From assembly GCA_022497145.1 (NCBI GenBank), contig MU385861.1:189934-253933 (forward strand): a DNA stretch of 64,000 nucleotides, given 5' to 3'. Below, one piece after another: positions 23,609 through 35,572 of the stretch (position 1 is its first letter; every line of letters starts with the position of its first letter). Origin of the DNA: Rostrohypoxylon terebratum (lineage: Eukaryota > Ascomycota > Sordariomycetes > Xylariales > Hypoxylaceae). The translations under genes were made by a program, and so were the position numbers. The notes under the pieces were generated by a model that was given only the letters and a program-made list of their open reading frames with translations, did not search any database and had not been told where the DNA came from.

Positions 23609-26144
23609 AACTACAAATCAACTTGCCTATTACTAGTAGAATTCCAGCCTTACTAGTAACGTCGCATCTCGAGTGCCGGTTATACCGTGCCTAGGGATGT
23701 ACATACTGACACCGGTCAACGATTCTATCTGTCGCAATTAATTTACCACGTGATGGAGAGAACCTTTTATTCTCGTATGCAAGAAGCGGCCATCTTAATA
23801 TATTGACAGGTCCGCGAGAACTCCTACCTGGCTACCGAGGCAGTATCAAGAGCTGCAATATGCGGAAGCCCACAGAAATTTCAACGTTACACGGCCGACG
23901 CTCACTCGCCTAGAGGAGACAGCTGTGAAGATCCCAGGCGCATAACCTCCATAGTAGATGTCATATCACCTTCTTTATGTGACACGACGTCGAGGACCTT
24001 GGGCCTTCGGCGGGTAAAATGCTCATCACCAATGCGACCGATTCCTCACGGATTGTTCCACGTTCCCACGCTCCACGAGTCGAATCGCACATCAAAGAGC
24101 ATGATGAAATTCGGGGGCAATTTAGCCGTTCAATCTTTTCACTTTCTAGCATCTTCGAGCGCTTCTCTCTTTTTCCCCCTTTAGGCGTCCGCCCTCGCCC
24201 GAAGAATACGACATGTCACTGGGCAACCGGACTAACCCCCTTCATAGCGAATAAGTCACACAAAAAGAAATGTGCAGAAAGTGGCAGCGACCCCATTGGC
24301 CGTAAATCAATATCGGATCCCATGTACTACTAGGTATTAGCGGAATTTTGCGTGGTTTGTCTATCCTCAATGCCGAACCCCTCATGAGCATTTGTCGAGT
24401 TACAAGTTATTATATTATTATTACATCGTGCAGTTTACGCCAAGGTGCCTGGCGATAAGAATATATTGCAATTTCGTTCCAAACCCTTTGTTGCCCGCGG
24501 CAAGATTTGCCAAACACAGAAATCTTCGCACCGTCCTTGGCAGAGCCTCACGGTAAACACCTAGCAGCTCCGCCCTCTCACCTATCCTATTCGTATATGC
24601 TGGTGTAATGCTGGCGTGGATGGAGAGGACCTTTGATAGCTGCCTAAAGAGGCAAGAGGAAACAGCACATTCGTCTCCTAGGCTTCCAAGCTTTACCTAC
24701 TCGCAGCTCGGCCTCTCATCAATGCGCTCATCAATACGACGCAGACCCAGATTGGAGCTACCGGTTCCGATTGGCCGTATGCCCGTCGATGTTTGTTATA
24801 ACTACCTACATACGTACATGGTTCGATGTCGTTGAAAAAGGCCTTGCTAGAGCCTCAAGCTCCACTCGTTTCCTGGTAGGTGGTGAATCTATCACACTAG
24901 AAAGGCAAGTCGAGCGGGAAACCCCGATTCCAAGCCCGGAAAATCCGGATAATCGGCCGCCCTAAGATCTAAATAGGACGATGGCTTGTAATTTCTTTTT
25001 CAATACGGCATCTGCTAGCATGCAAACATTTGGTGCCAGCGAATCGCCAAGTCTCAACATGAAGATCGGTCTATGAGATTCAATCGATCCATCGCAGATG
25101 CTATCGTGGGGAAATTAGAGGTACATAACATTTGACGGATCACGCGGCTTAGAGAAAAATTTTGGCCGCTTCGTATGATGTAGAGAATAATTGTCTCTCC
25201 ACATAGCCAAGGCTCGTGAAAGCACATGAATTTGCGCAATGATGTACGCTGGGCAGACTGTGACATAATTTGGCCCATCTGATAAGATTAGTACCGTCCA
25301 ATGGGGAATATTCCATGTCATCATATGTATGTTTGGTGATCATTGTAAATCTATCCGTTCGATCGGGGTTCTATTCCCTGAAGAAAATATGGGAATACTA
25401 TAATACCCGAAGGATACTTCTTCCGTGTAACGACTATATACGATGCTTGGCAATTACAGCCGCTTCTCTCACCGGAGAAGCATGTAGAGCCCGACGGAGG
25501 TATAAGTTTCAAAATCGGTGTATAATTTTGAGTTATAATTTTGATGTGGAGAGGCTATGTCATTAATCTATCGCGATCTGGTTGCCCATATGAGAGCTCA
25601 CTGGCGCTCGAGGCGTTGTGTTACCGACAGCTCAGCGCCCGATATGGGTATAGTACTATTCAACAGCTTACTATGGCATGAAATGACTAATGTATCGCTT
25701 ATAGTTGGCGAGCCATGTCCTTGGAACTTGCCTGGATAGGTATCAAGCCTCTTGATGCAACTGCTGAGATCAGCCACGGGATTGGCAACGTCAACAGTAC
25801 AGGGGCGTGTCCCCTTATAGCAACCGTTAGGGGTCACTTGACGAGCATATCACTACATACTTGGATTACAAAGCTGGAGATTATAGTTTACTAGAGTAAT
25901 AAGAACCAATCTTGGATCCGAAATTGCTATTTGCAGCTATAGAGTTCGACGCCGGCGCTGTTGCCAGCACCCTTATCTTCTCCTTGACAATTGCTTACTC
26001 GATTTGCCACTGATTAGCAGTCGGTTACGAAGGGATAGGGCGGAATCAAAGAAATAGTATACAAAAAGTCACGATACATTGCCCTAAGTCATCTACATTA
26101 TTACCTAGATGGCGTCCTTGAGAGTCGTAGGCAGCTAGCACGCT

Positions 26145-27061
26145 TCGTTGTGTTACCCCTAGTTACATCGCTTCTTAGGGAATTCTCGGGCAACAAGCTA
26201 AGGATTGACGTAAAGAAACTTCGGTCAGGAGTCTTACTCTACAATCAATATGTGATTGTGCCTCCCACAGCGCACGGGGTTGCTTTGCAGTCGTCCATGC
26301 GTTATCCGTTCGCGAGCTACGGGTTGTTTTCGTGAATTTTAAATCACAAGGAGGTGATTAGGAATTGATCTCGGAATCACGGAATGGAATATGGGATTGA
26401 ATGCTCATTGAGATTCACAAAAGAAACGTCGAGTTACGGTCTATGCTGATAGTAAGCCATTATTGCCTTCTACCGCTGCAGCGTACGTTACATGTGGTCG
26501 AGTATATCCCGAAGTTTACTCTAGGGTGACCACGATAATGGGTACCTATATAGTATACCGTACGGGGACTAGGCCTCTAGCCCGTTCTTTAGGCGCCATA
26601 TCGACATACTCGCTAGCCGTGACAACACTGGGATACGGATCGATAGCGCGCCTCCTTCGAAATAATCTAGCATATGAAAACACGTTGGCAAGCAACCACA
26701 AAAGGGCCAAGGGTTTCAGGCACCTATCGTGGTATCTCAAACCAAAACACGTCAGGGTAGCCCAATGATAGCGGCAACAGTGGCAGAAGATGTGTTTGTG
26801 ATTATTTACTAAGGGATGGGGAAACATAGCGTAAGGCATTTGCCGACGGGGGCGCATATATTGGCTTCCTCGATCATACCCCACGCCGTAGCCGCGGGAA
26901 CCACCCCCAAAGCACATCCTCATTAAAGTTATCACCCACTAAAGCCAATCTCAGATCATACAATAAGCCTCGTCGTTAGCCTGTCACTCGTACCCAGAGC
27001 CCATCCCTTGGTTTAGGCGAGTATGTAGCTGAATGGCATCTAGAATCGTTGTGTTACCCCT
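26145..27061. repeat. 16-bp direct repeat, two copies
   Basis: The word tcgttgtgttacccct is present exactly at 26145-26160 and 27046-27061, with the first 11 bases or so also near 25614 and 29400. The flanks do not align by eye. It may be a remnant of a dispersed repeat. Confidence 0.55.
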
Positions 27062-29147
27062 TTTCATGAAAACCAACACCTAACACGGTTGTTAGATGAA
27101 GACACGCATATTCACATTTGAGCCTAAATTATGTTTAGAAACTCGAGTCACGCTTGAGAAACGAGTGTTGTTACCGACGAATAGATATCGATGCTTGGCT
27201 CATGCTAAGACCCCTCTACGGGGGTTCAGGCGAGGTCTAGAACGCCAACTCAATCATGACGATAGGGAGCTTGGGGTGAAATTTCTCCTGTAAATAAAGG
27301 GAGGGACGTGATTAGATAGCTCTAGGTAGTATAAACCTTAGATATACGTTCTTACTCGTCTTGATAGAATATAACCTAGTAGGGCCAAGCAGAAATACCT
27401 TTCGAGATGCTTACTACTGGCGGAAGGTGTGATTTTGTCCGCAATATTCGCACCGTTGCCTCCATATGGTGCGCCTTGTTCATATAGACATCATCGTGGG
27501 TTGTAAAAGCTCCAGAATTGGTGATACCCTGGGGAAATTGGTACCTGGTGTTGTAGCAGCTGGAATCACAATTGACTCTTTCACAACCTGAGATGCGATG
27601 AATCCAACTCTCATATATGTTTACACTAAGCACATCTACAGTGTGATGACGAGCATGCGGAAAGCTTGTCTTATTGTCCATTTCGTCGCTACAAGTTGCC
27701 CATGGACCGAGCGGCGTTCACTTTAAGGGGAAACACTGCATCGTGGCAAATTGTATATCATGTTTCCATCGACGACAACGTCAAATATCATTTTAACCTA
27801 TCTCAATTCCCAATAGGAGTAATAGCGACGATGCGAACGTCGTGTTAGTATCTCCAAACATTCATTAATTGTTCTAGTAAGAAACCTAGTTGCACAAATG
27901 TGACTTGGTATTCAGCCCCTATTATCCATGCAACTGGTAACCTAACAGCCCCCATCACAACGAATTGCGCACCAACCTGCACCGTCACAAGCCCCAGATG
28001 CAAGGAGTATGACAAACCAGCATTTGAAAGGATGTAAGCGAGCTGTGAATGCTATGTTGCGATACATCGAAATAGTACATGACATTAGATCTTCCCTCAA
28101 TCCACCAACACACGGACTTCACGAGGAGAGCTTACTAGAATAGTAGACACAATGCTCCAGAACAGGACATTGATGGATCTAGAATGCTTTACAGCTGTCA
28201 TTGACGTAGAAATGCGTTTGCTTGACTTCCTCCCGGGAGTATGCGACGGCTAGTGATCATATTCCCACAATTAGCACGCCGCGGATAACAAAAGTCCCTG
28301 CATGCTTAGCTCCCGGATGGTTTGAGGGTAATAAATTGCGAATATACTGTCAGGTACAACTGAGGAGTACAGTAGACGTGTATACAAGTAGGCAACGACC
28401 ACTGAAGTTATGAAAGGTACCTTACAGGAAACTCTACCTTGGACTTCTAATGCGGACATGGATGCAGTGGTGGTAACTTGCGCTCCGGCGCGCGACGGGT
28501 GCGAGCCTAAGGTAGCGGGATGGCTTATATTGTTGACCTAGGGAAATATTTCCCCGTATTAATATGATAATGCCGAAGCGAGGTGACCACCGGCTTCCGC
28601 TTACCTCGCTTCCACGGCTTCTAATGACTCGCTACGGAACTAATGAGAACTCTAATAAGCTCATTGGTCATCTCTCGTCAGCACGCCGCGGTACGGGTCA
28701 TGCTGGAGCACCTCGGCGTCTATCCTCGGTACCGGGTAGATCATAAAGCTAAGCGAACGGCGCGAGCTCGGCCATGCTCGGCCGGAGATCGTCGAGGACG
28801 GTTGGAGATCTAGTCGCGGAGCCGCTTGCTTCTTTCCTAGCCCTAGACGTCCCTAGGGCTGAACGAGCCTAGGGGTGGGTGCCAGGGAGGTCAGCGCTAC
28901 GACTCCGAGTTATTTTACCGAGTGCTGGAATGGCCGGTCTGTCGTCATTCTGTGGACGATCCCTATGAGATCCACATACCTCGGGAAGTATCATAACTGT
29001 CGTGGGTCTTGATAAACCCTATAGCTTTCGCCCAGGCCCGGGGATTTGGGTCCGGGTAATCATGTTCTCTGAGCTAGTAACCTAAGGGGTCTGACTCGTC
29101 ACCTGCCATCTTACCCAATAGGCGTATATCAATCGATATCGTATAGA

Positions 29148-29175
29148 CCACACCTTCCACACCTTCCACACCTTC
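29148..29175. repeat. Tandem repeat, CCACACCTT x3
   Basis: Three exact 9-bp units in gene-free DNA. Confidence 0.85.
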
Positions 29176-29518
29176 ACCTAAGAGGTACAAGGTCATATCT
29201 CGGTTGGAAACATGTTTATCTGAGTCACGGCTGTTCAAGACGGATTTTTGGGAGATTCCTTTTTTTTGTAAGATTTTTTACGAATTCTTTTCTTATTACT
29301 TGTGACTCTATTAGATCTAGCTGTCGCCTCGAAGTCGATAGCCGTCGTACTACCAAGACGCCGCAATGTGTCGAAAGCGGGGAATAGATGGAGAACTCCG
29401 TTGTGTTACATGGGATATGAGATAGAAAGCCGGGGAAACTCACATCCATGGATACATCTATAGTAGTCGGGGTATTACCCAATAGAGCAATATGCCTCGA
29501 GGGAAGTAGCTAAGCTCG

Positions 29519-29561
29519 CCTAGGACCTACCTAGGACCTACCTAGGCCGTACGTAGTAGGT
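29519..29561. repeat. CCTAGG palindrome tract, the longest in the window
   Basis: Three CCTAGG cores spaced by ACCTA, then CGTACGTAGTAGGT. The sequence can fold on itself. Confidence 0.8.
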
Positions 29562-30030
29562 TTGCAGAAAAGCAAGGTCAGCTCACGCTCAAGGAGCCAA
29601 TAAAGTTTGGTATCTAGAATGCACCTACTGCTATAGTGTATAGACGTATACCTTGCTGCCTTGGGCCTTGGTCCTAGATTTAACTAGCTTCCCTTTTCGC
29701 AATTTCTATCTGCAACCTCATCTTTGATCGAGTTAGCCATTGACGTAGCTGACCACACCGCACCGCCCTATGGCTTGATTGAGCAATCAGATGCAAGCGA
29801 TAATGCAAGAAATCACTGATAGGGCTTACGCAGCCCCTTTGACCGCGATCGGGCAAGAGCTGATATTGGTAATACAGCTATCGGAGTTCGATTTAGGCAG
29901 ACGAATTAATTGAGTGATGCGATAATGAATCCATGGATGAGATGAGGAGAAAGTCGACGAAGGCGTGAATTGAACAGTCCCGAGCCCTGCCCCGACCAGA
30001 ACCACCATACTCCGTGGAGTTACCTATTAT

Positions 30031-30046
30031 TCTCTCTCTCTCTCTC
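30031..30046. repeat. (TC)n microsatellite upstream of membrane-protein gene
   Basis: Eight TC units about 230 bp before the ATG of the TSG-repeat protein; CT-runs are common in fungal core promoters. Confidence 0.8.
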
Positions 30047-30278
30047 AACATAGACTCACGTTTGGCAGGTACTCGCCTCCATATTATTGTAACTCGGGAT
30101 CTCACAATATTTATTAATAATCTATTAATAAATCAATTGACCACTGCTTGATGTCGTCGCGGTAAGACGGTAAGACGGTAAGACACGCGCGACCGTTTCG
30201 AGTTGTACCAAAAGCCGCCTTGGCGATAGTTTCAGTCATCCCGCCAAGAGCGTTTCAACTGATTGAAATTTTGAAACC

Positions 30279-32611
30279 ATGCCCTACTCCGGCAACATGA
30301 GCTCGAGAGGCGACGGCTCGGAATCAGATAGCGAGAATTATGCCGATCAAATATCACCTCTAGACGGCTATTTCGCCTCTTCATCCTCGCCGTCCCGTCA
30401 AGTGCCAAATGTGCCAGACATCTTAGTCCCTGACCCCACATTGAAGCAACGAACGTCTAAGTCGGACGCTGCTGAGTCGAAGACAGCGAAAGGCCAAAAG
30501 ACAAACGAGGAAAGAGTCCGACCGACCACTCGGAGAGCTAGAGAATATTGCTTCCATCCACCCATTGGATTAGGCAACAACGAAGAGTTCATCAGTCTAT
30601 CGGAGCAGCCAACCGGTATTGCTAGTACTGGTGCTGGTACTGGTGCTGGTGCTGATGCTGGTACTACGAACGCATCACCTCATCGCCAATTCGATTCCAC
30701 GTCCGCGCATACGTACTCGCCTTTGTCAGCATCCCACTCACACATCCGATCATATCCAACAAGAAGCAGGACTCCTTCCATATATTCAGAGGCACCACCT
30801 GCCTATTCGCCCGAGCCATCTCCCGTCACCCCTTTCAATCAACAAACACAGTTGAGGAACTATAACACAATCACTTCTACCATGGGCGTATCAGAAGTGA
30901 TCGAAAATGAGAGGCTGCTGGGGATAGGTCCCGAAAGTATGGGCCAACCGCAAGACATCGAATCCGGAACCTCGTCACATTGGATGAAAAGAGCCAAAAG
31001 AAAGTTCCCCACGTGGCTCAACTGCAAAATCTTAACTCTCGGTCTGATTGTACTGCTAGTTTCTGTTGGGTTTTTAGCGGGTTCCCTAAGAATAGTTAAG
31101 GTAGAGGACGACCATGTAAGAACTCACTTCTCTACACCATTTCCTATCCGCCATCGGAGCCCATCGCTGATATCCCAATTTAGAAAAAAACTATTGGAGC
31201 GCAACCTATAAAACAAAATCCACCAGATTCTGCCAAGGAACCTGTAACGGAGCCCGGGACTGAGCCCGGGACCGAACCTGGAACAGAGATACCTGTAGTT
31301 GCAGTTCCATTTCTGCCGACCTACTGTGAAATGGCGACGTACCGGTTTGACGACCAGGTCTTGCCTCTTCACTTTGATAACAATCGCAATGTCACATTTA
31401 TAGAAACCACACACCCGCACGAGGGAAGGAGCCACGTGAGCATCGCCGGTCAAGTCAACGTGCGACGACTAGATGGCGGCGGTAGTCCGCGCATCGTACT
31501 AGAGATCGCTACTAACGAAAGAGGACTTCTTCTCGACATCTTCACCGACGAGAACGCCCAAGCCATGAAGGTAACCGTGCCGAATAAATTCGACCCCGTG
31601 GAATCTGGGAACTCGCCCTGCGTCGAGATACGAGCGACTGTCTGGGTGCCCCAGGACGCGGACATAGGCACCCTAGGTTTAGAAGTGGTACACCTTGACA
31701 TCTTGCTCCTAGATGATCTTTCCCTGCACGTGGCCGAGTATGCAAAGCTCTCATCTACCGTTGGCTCAATCATCTCTAGCGCAGCAGAACCAAACACATA
31801 CAACAACTTGCGCTTCATGTCCGAAGTCCCCGACTTCACGTTCGTTCCTGCGAAAGAGTCATATATGTTCGACTCCCGTATAATCGAGGCGCACACCGCA
31901 GCCGGCCAAATCTACGGGAACTGGCCCCTCTACGACATGCTCGGTCTGCACACGACATCCGGGTCCATCCGGGTCTCTGTCACACCCCAACCGGAGCTCG
32001 CCTCAGCCCCTAAATCAGCCGTGCTATCCATCTCGTCGACATCCGGCGACGTACACGCCGTGGAGCCTGTCCACGAGGTCAAGAAGATGCCGCTGAGGGA
32101 TTACCTCGTAGATTTTAGGACGACATCGGGACGCATTGGCGGCGCAGTCGCAGTCGGTGCAGGAGCTACGTTCAGCAGCACGGCTAGTGACCTGATGCTT
32201 GATTTACTCCCTATCATGCACGCCGTCAACCAGTCCCCCGATCAACCGGCGCAGCTCGAAACGGGAAGCACTAGCGGCACGACAGAAATCCGCATCCGCG
32301 AACCGATCTTCTATAACGCAGATCGGACCAGGTCCGTCGTCGTTGCGGGAAAGCTGCTCGACTGTCTCCAGGCTTTGCATAAGAGCACGAGCGGAGACTT
32401 CAAGCTTCGGTACCCGGAGGCGTGGGTGGGAGACCTGTGGGCTCAGACTATGACTGGACATCTTAATGTAAGGGGTAAGGATGTCCAGGTCTTGAGGCTT
32501 AAGGGCTGGCCCCCGCAGATGCAGGCTAGGAAGGGAGACGGCAGACAGGCTTCTAAGACGGAGATTAAGGCGGTGACGGGGGGTGTGGATGCTATTATCG
32601 GCAGCGAGTAA
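30279..32611 (+). CDS. Type II membrane protein with TSG-repeat (DUF4097/adhesin-like) ectodomain
   Basis: Exons 30279-31115 and 31184-32611 give 754 residues; the 68-nt intron (GTAAGA...TTTAG) joins VEDDH to KKTIGAQ in phase 0. The first 245 residues are disordered and rich in Ser, Pro and acidic residues, with a Gly-Thr/Ala run near 115-130. A single hydrophobic helix of about 22 residues (near 249-270) follows basic KRAKRKF, so the C-terminus should face outside or the lumen. A short Glu-Pro-Gly-Thr repeat leads into a beta-rich domain whose strands carry a recurring motif: TTSGSIRV, STSGDVHA, TTSGRIGG, STSGTTEI and STSGDFKL. That pattern resembles the DUF4097 putative-adhesin beta-solenoid. 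The ligand is unknown; a cell-surface role is inference. Confidence 0.78.
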
Positions 32612-33953
32612 TGAGGACATACGAAATCTGGTGGTAGCGTGGCATGGTATGAAGAATCGGAAAACAGAAACTCTAGGTGAAAAATGGGAGGGACGTAATG
32701 ACGGGAGGTGCTGGGTTTACGTGGACCATGAGGATACCCTCGCGTTCGTTGATCCATGGATAGGATTATGGCGTTATACGGTCACTTGCATAGGTTCGGT
32801 GTCTGAGCATTTCCTTTCCTTATATATGAGAAATGAGAACACAGTAAAATGAAAAGAATATCCAAAAATGCAGGGCTTTTTACATTATATGATTCTATGT
32901 ATTGGAATATGTCCTCCTTGCGAAGTCCCATCCGTAGAAAAGACCTAGCTACATAGAGCCCGTTGGAGTTTTACTTTCCGTACTCGCTCGGAAGAGAAGA
33001 GAAAAACGATACTTGTAAATCTTCTTTCCTAAACATGTTTTCTCATTCGGAAAACTACTAAAGTCTGTGTACGTTTAAAATTTGCTAGCCAACTGTGGGG
33101 GACGTCAAGGTCTGGTAGAATCTCTCTAGGACTATAGGGCCAAAGGGCCACCCACCAAGATAGATTGGATGGTTATAAAAAATTCTCGATTTGATAGTGG
33201 CATACCGTAGATACATAACATCGACTATTTAGAAGAATTTTCTTCCAAAACAACCATAAGGGTCGGCCCCACCCTTATTCTTTTCAAGAGCAAACACATT
33301 GTGGTGATGAGATGGCAACCGTAGTGTGGATGACTTTATGCTACAAGCCATAGGGTCTGAATGTAATGTGTCGCATGTTTCACGAGAGCAAGTCACCAAA
33401 TTACTCCTATTCACTTTAATATACATCAGGTCGCTCGCATCACATACTGTTGTAGCACAAGATGTAGAGTGGCTAATTTCCTTCAATCATATTCAGATGT
33501 TATTCATCGTGATTGCCGGTACGTTGAGGAACTTTCCATACCTTATTTGCCGGAAGGTATGAACAATGAGAGTAGATAGTAGCTAACAATGACAGTGACG
33601 ATGCCAGTAGTCGCTGACTCTCGTTACCCACCTTCTAAACTTACTGGTATACTTAAACTTCGCGCCGACTTCACTCTTTCCTCTTCCACTTTCGAGAATC
33701 GGAGGAGTACCAAACTAGCATCATTCTGCACCGACCATTTACGACGTGCCAAAACGTCTACCTACCTACCATCTTGCTGGTGTTATTTCATCGGTTTCTT
33801 CAACCAAGTGCGCAGCGCTTCATCCCAACTTCTTCCTAAAAAAACCAAAAAAAAACCACCCGCTACATCATCGCATGTAGCCAGCAATTTCGGCAATCAT
33901 CTTCTGTACCACTTCGTTACAACCTTCCCGCACTCAGGTTACATCTCGAGACC
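32612..33953. other. Intergenic spacer, no supported gene
   Basis: It holds the 3' end of the membrane-protein gene and the promoter or leader of the small Cys/His gene. The open frame 33589-34065 runs into that gene in another frame and looks like leader sequence. Confidence 0.45.
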
Positions 33954-34471
33954 ATGTGTGTCGAAGTGTGGAACATCTTCCAGAGGTGCGGCCACCGCGT
34001 CTATCAGAACACGTTCGCCTGTAACGTGGCCCGACAGTGCGCCCCCGGGGAGGACCACACCATGAAGCACACCAAGTTCCTCCCGGACACTACGACCGGC
34101 CTACCTGCTGGCGCTGCGTACTGCAACATCAGGCAAGCCACGCGACCATTGAACACCAGGTGCCCCATATGCGCCCACGAAGACAGAATGATGGCGGCGG
34201 CCAGAACTGGTACTGGTGCCGGTACCATCACCGCAACCGCCACCGGGTCTTCAACCTCTACCTCTCCTGTGGATCCCACCGCATCCGAATCTTCAGGTAA
34301 TAGCGCCTCGCACCGGAACAAGTAGTCGATTGACCTCTTACTTACACAGAAGATAGGGGACCTCGCTTCCAGCACACCTCCAAGCGGCGAAGGGATCCGG
34401 CGCTTGCGCGAGTCCCTGGTAATGCTAGACCGCTTTCGAAAGATATCCATGTAAAGCCTTCCCAAGGCTAA
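33954..34471 (+). CDS. Small Cys/His-rich protein, probable zinc binder
   Basis: Exons 33954-34296 and 34350-34471 give 154 residues. The intron (GTAATA...CTTACACAG, 53 nt) replaces a weak Ser-Asn-rich end with a basic tail containing SKRRRDPALARV. Cysteines and histidines are ordered as C2, C12, H14, C23, C29, H35, H39, C57, C70, C73 and H75; the CPICAH at 70-75 resembles half of a zinc ribbon or RING site. Residues 80-120 are Thr/Ser/Ala-rich. Short proteins beginning with a Cys-containing Trp-rich segment and CGHRVYQNT are, as far as I recall, widespread and uncharacterised in Sordariomycetes and Leotiomycetes. Without the splice the protein would be 123 residues. The function is unknown. 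Confidence 0.7.
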
Positions 34472-35032
34472 CATACTTCGAGGAGATCGGGTGGCAGTTC
34501 GGACATCTGGGACACGCATGGAATGGCTATTTGACTCGGGACAATTGGAATGGGAATGGCGTTTGGTTTCTAAGGGCGGGCGTGTGTTCGGAAAGGCGAT
34601 GAGGTTCTGATTTCGACCCAGAAATTGGCGTTTGCTGTACAAAATTCGCGTATGACCACGTCAGTGCAGATATTTAATGTTAACGAAAGTTCTCTGAGTT
34701 TGTATGATGGGTAGCTTGAAAACTTTGCGCCATCTTGTGACTTGTGACTTGGAATGAACTTGTTCGCCTATTAGTCACCCGTACCAAATGGGGAGCCGAA
34801 AAGCAAACTGAATGAACTCGAAGCCATCTTTGGTGTAACCATATTAATCCCAACCAGAATACATACGCCTCCCCATATCTATCACGAAGACCTCCGGACT
34901 TTGTGAATATCCGACCTTAGATGCTCTTTAAAGTTTACGTAGGTGGCGTTTTTCACATCCGCTTATCTCACATTATGGCCTCGGGGCGACCCGAGAGTTT
35001 GACTTAGATAATCTTAGTTCGCACCTTGGCAG

Positions 35033-35050
35033 TACCTAGGACCTAGGTAC
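35033..35050. repeat. CCTAGG palindrome tract
   Basis: TACCTAGGACCTAGGTAC, nearly perfectly self-complementary. Confidence 0.8.
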
Positions 35051-35314
35051 TTCTAAGTTCTCCCCGTTTGCTTTCCAGCAAACACCTGGTTTGATTTATT
35101 CATCTGAACTTTTTAAGATGCGTTTAGCTTGCATTTTACAGTTTGTGTCTGATATAACCCGAAATAACTCATCATTGTACAAGGGTTATGATAGTACCAT
35201 GATAGTATCGGAATACTGGTACACTGGTGAACCTAACCAAGCCTGTGGGATCGGGATAGTTTGGGATCTCGCTAAAGGTCGTTCTCTCCTCACTTTAAGG
35301 GGCACCTAATTGTG

Positions 35315-35340
35315 TAGGTTCCTAGGACCTAGGTAGGTTA
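35315..35340. repeat. CCTAGG palindrome tract
   Basis: TAGGTTCCTAGGACCTAGGTAGG, about 240 bp upstream of the next gene start. Confidence 0.8.
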
Positions 35341-35572
35341 GGTTGCATGCATCATCCTGCCTTCCCCACGTTTTCCAGTAGCTTCCCACATGGAGCTGTA
35401 CCAAACTTTAGCACCAGCTTTAACTACCACGTCTCCCTAATCGAACCTAATTGATCGCTATCTTCGTCCGTTTTTAAGTCTTTACGTCCCTTGAGGTAGC
35501 ATTTTACCTACACATTCTCAATCTTTCTTCCATACGCGTATTCACGCACATGACTGTTTTCTCGTTCTTACT

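Larger units (their letters stand above)
16838..30278. other. 13-kb block with no supportable gene
   Basis: I see no conserved domain, no multi-exon model and no tRNA here; the longest open frame is about 130 residues and unremarkable. Base composition is mixed: many T-runs and CTAGG tracts, but also GC-rich patches such as 28570-28900. Short tandem repeats lie at 20211, 20593, 23073, 23313 and 29148, CCTAGG tracts at 21672, 23586 and 29519, and a 16-bp direct repeat at 26145 and 27046. The RGS promoter is at the left end. The block could hold lineage-specific genes, non-coding RNAs or decayed repeats that cannot be told apart by eye. Confidence 0.5.
34472..35572. other. Intergenic spacer with two CCTAGG tracts
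   Basis: No gene is seen. Palindrome tracts at 35033-35050 and 35315-35340 lie 230-540 bp before the WDR48/Bun107-like gene, in its likely promoter. Confidence 0.5.

Noticed and set aside
26546..26935. 129-residue minus-strand open frame in the gene-free block
   Set aside because: No domain or transmembrane pattern I trust, and a 101-residue frame overlaps on the other strand.
34004..34642. 212-residue minus-strand open frame
   Set aside because: Antisense to the small Cys/His gene and its second exon, which has better splice and family support.
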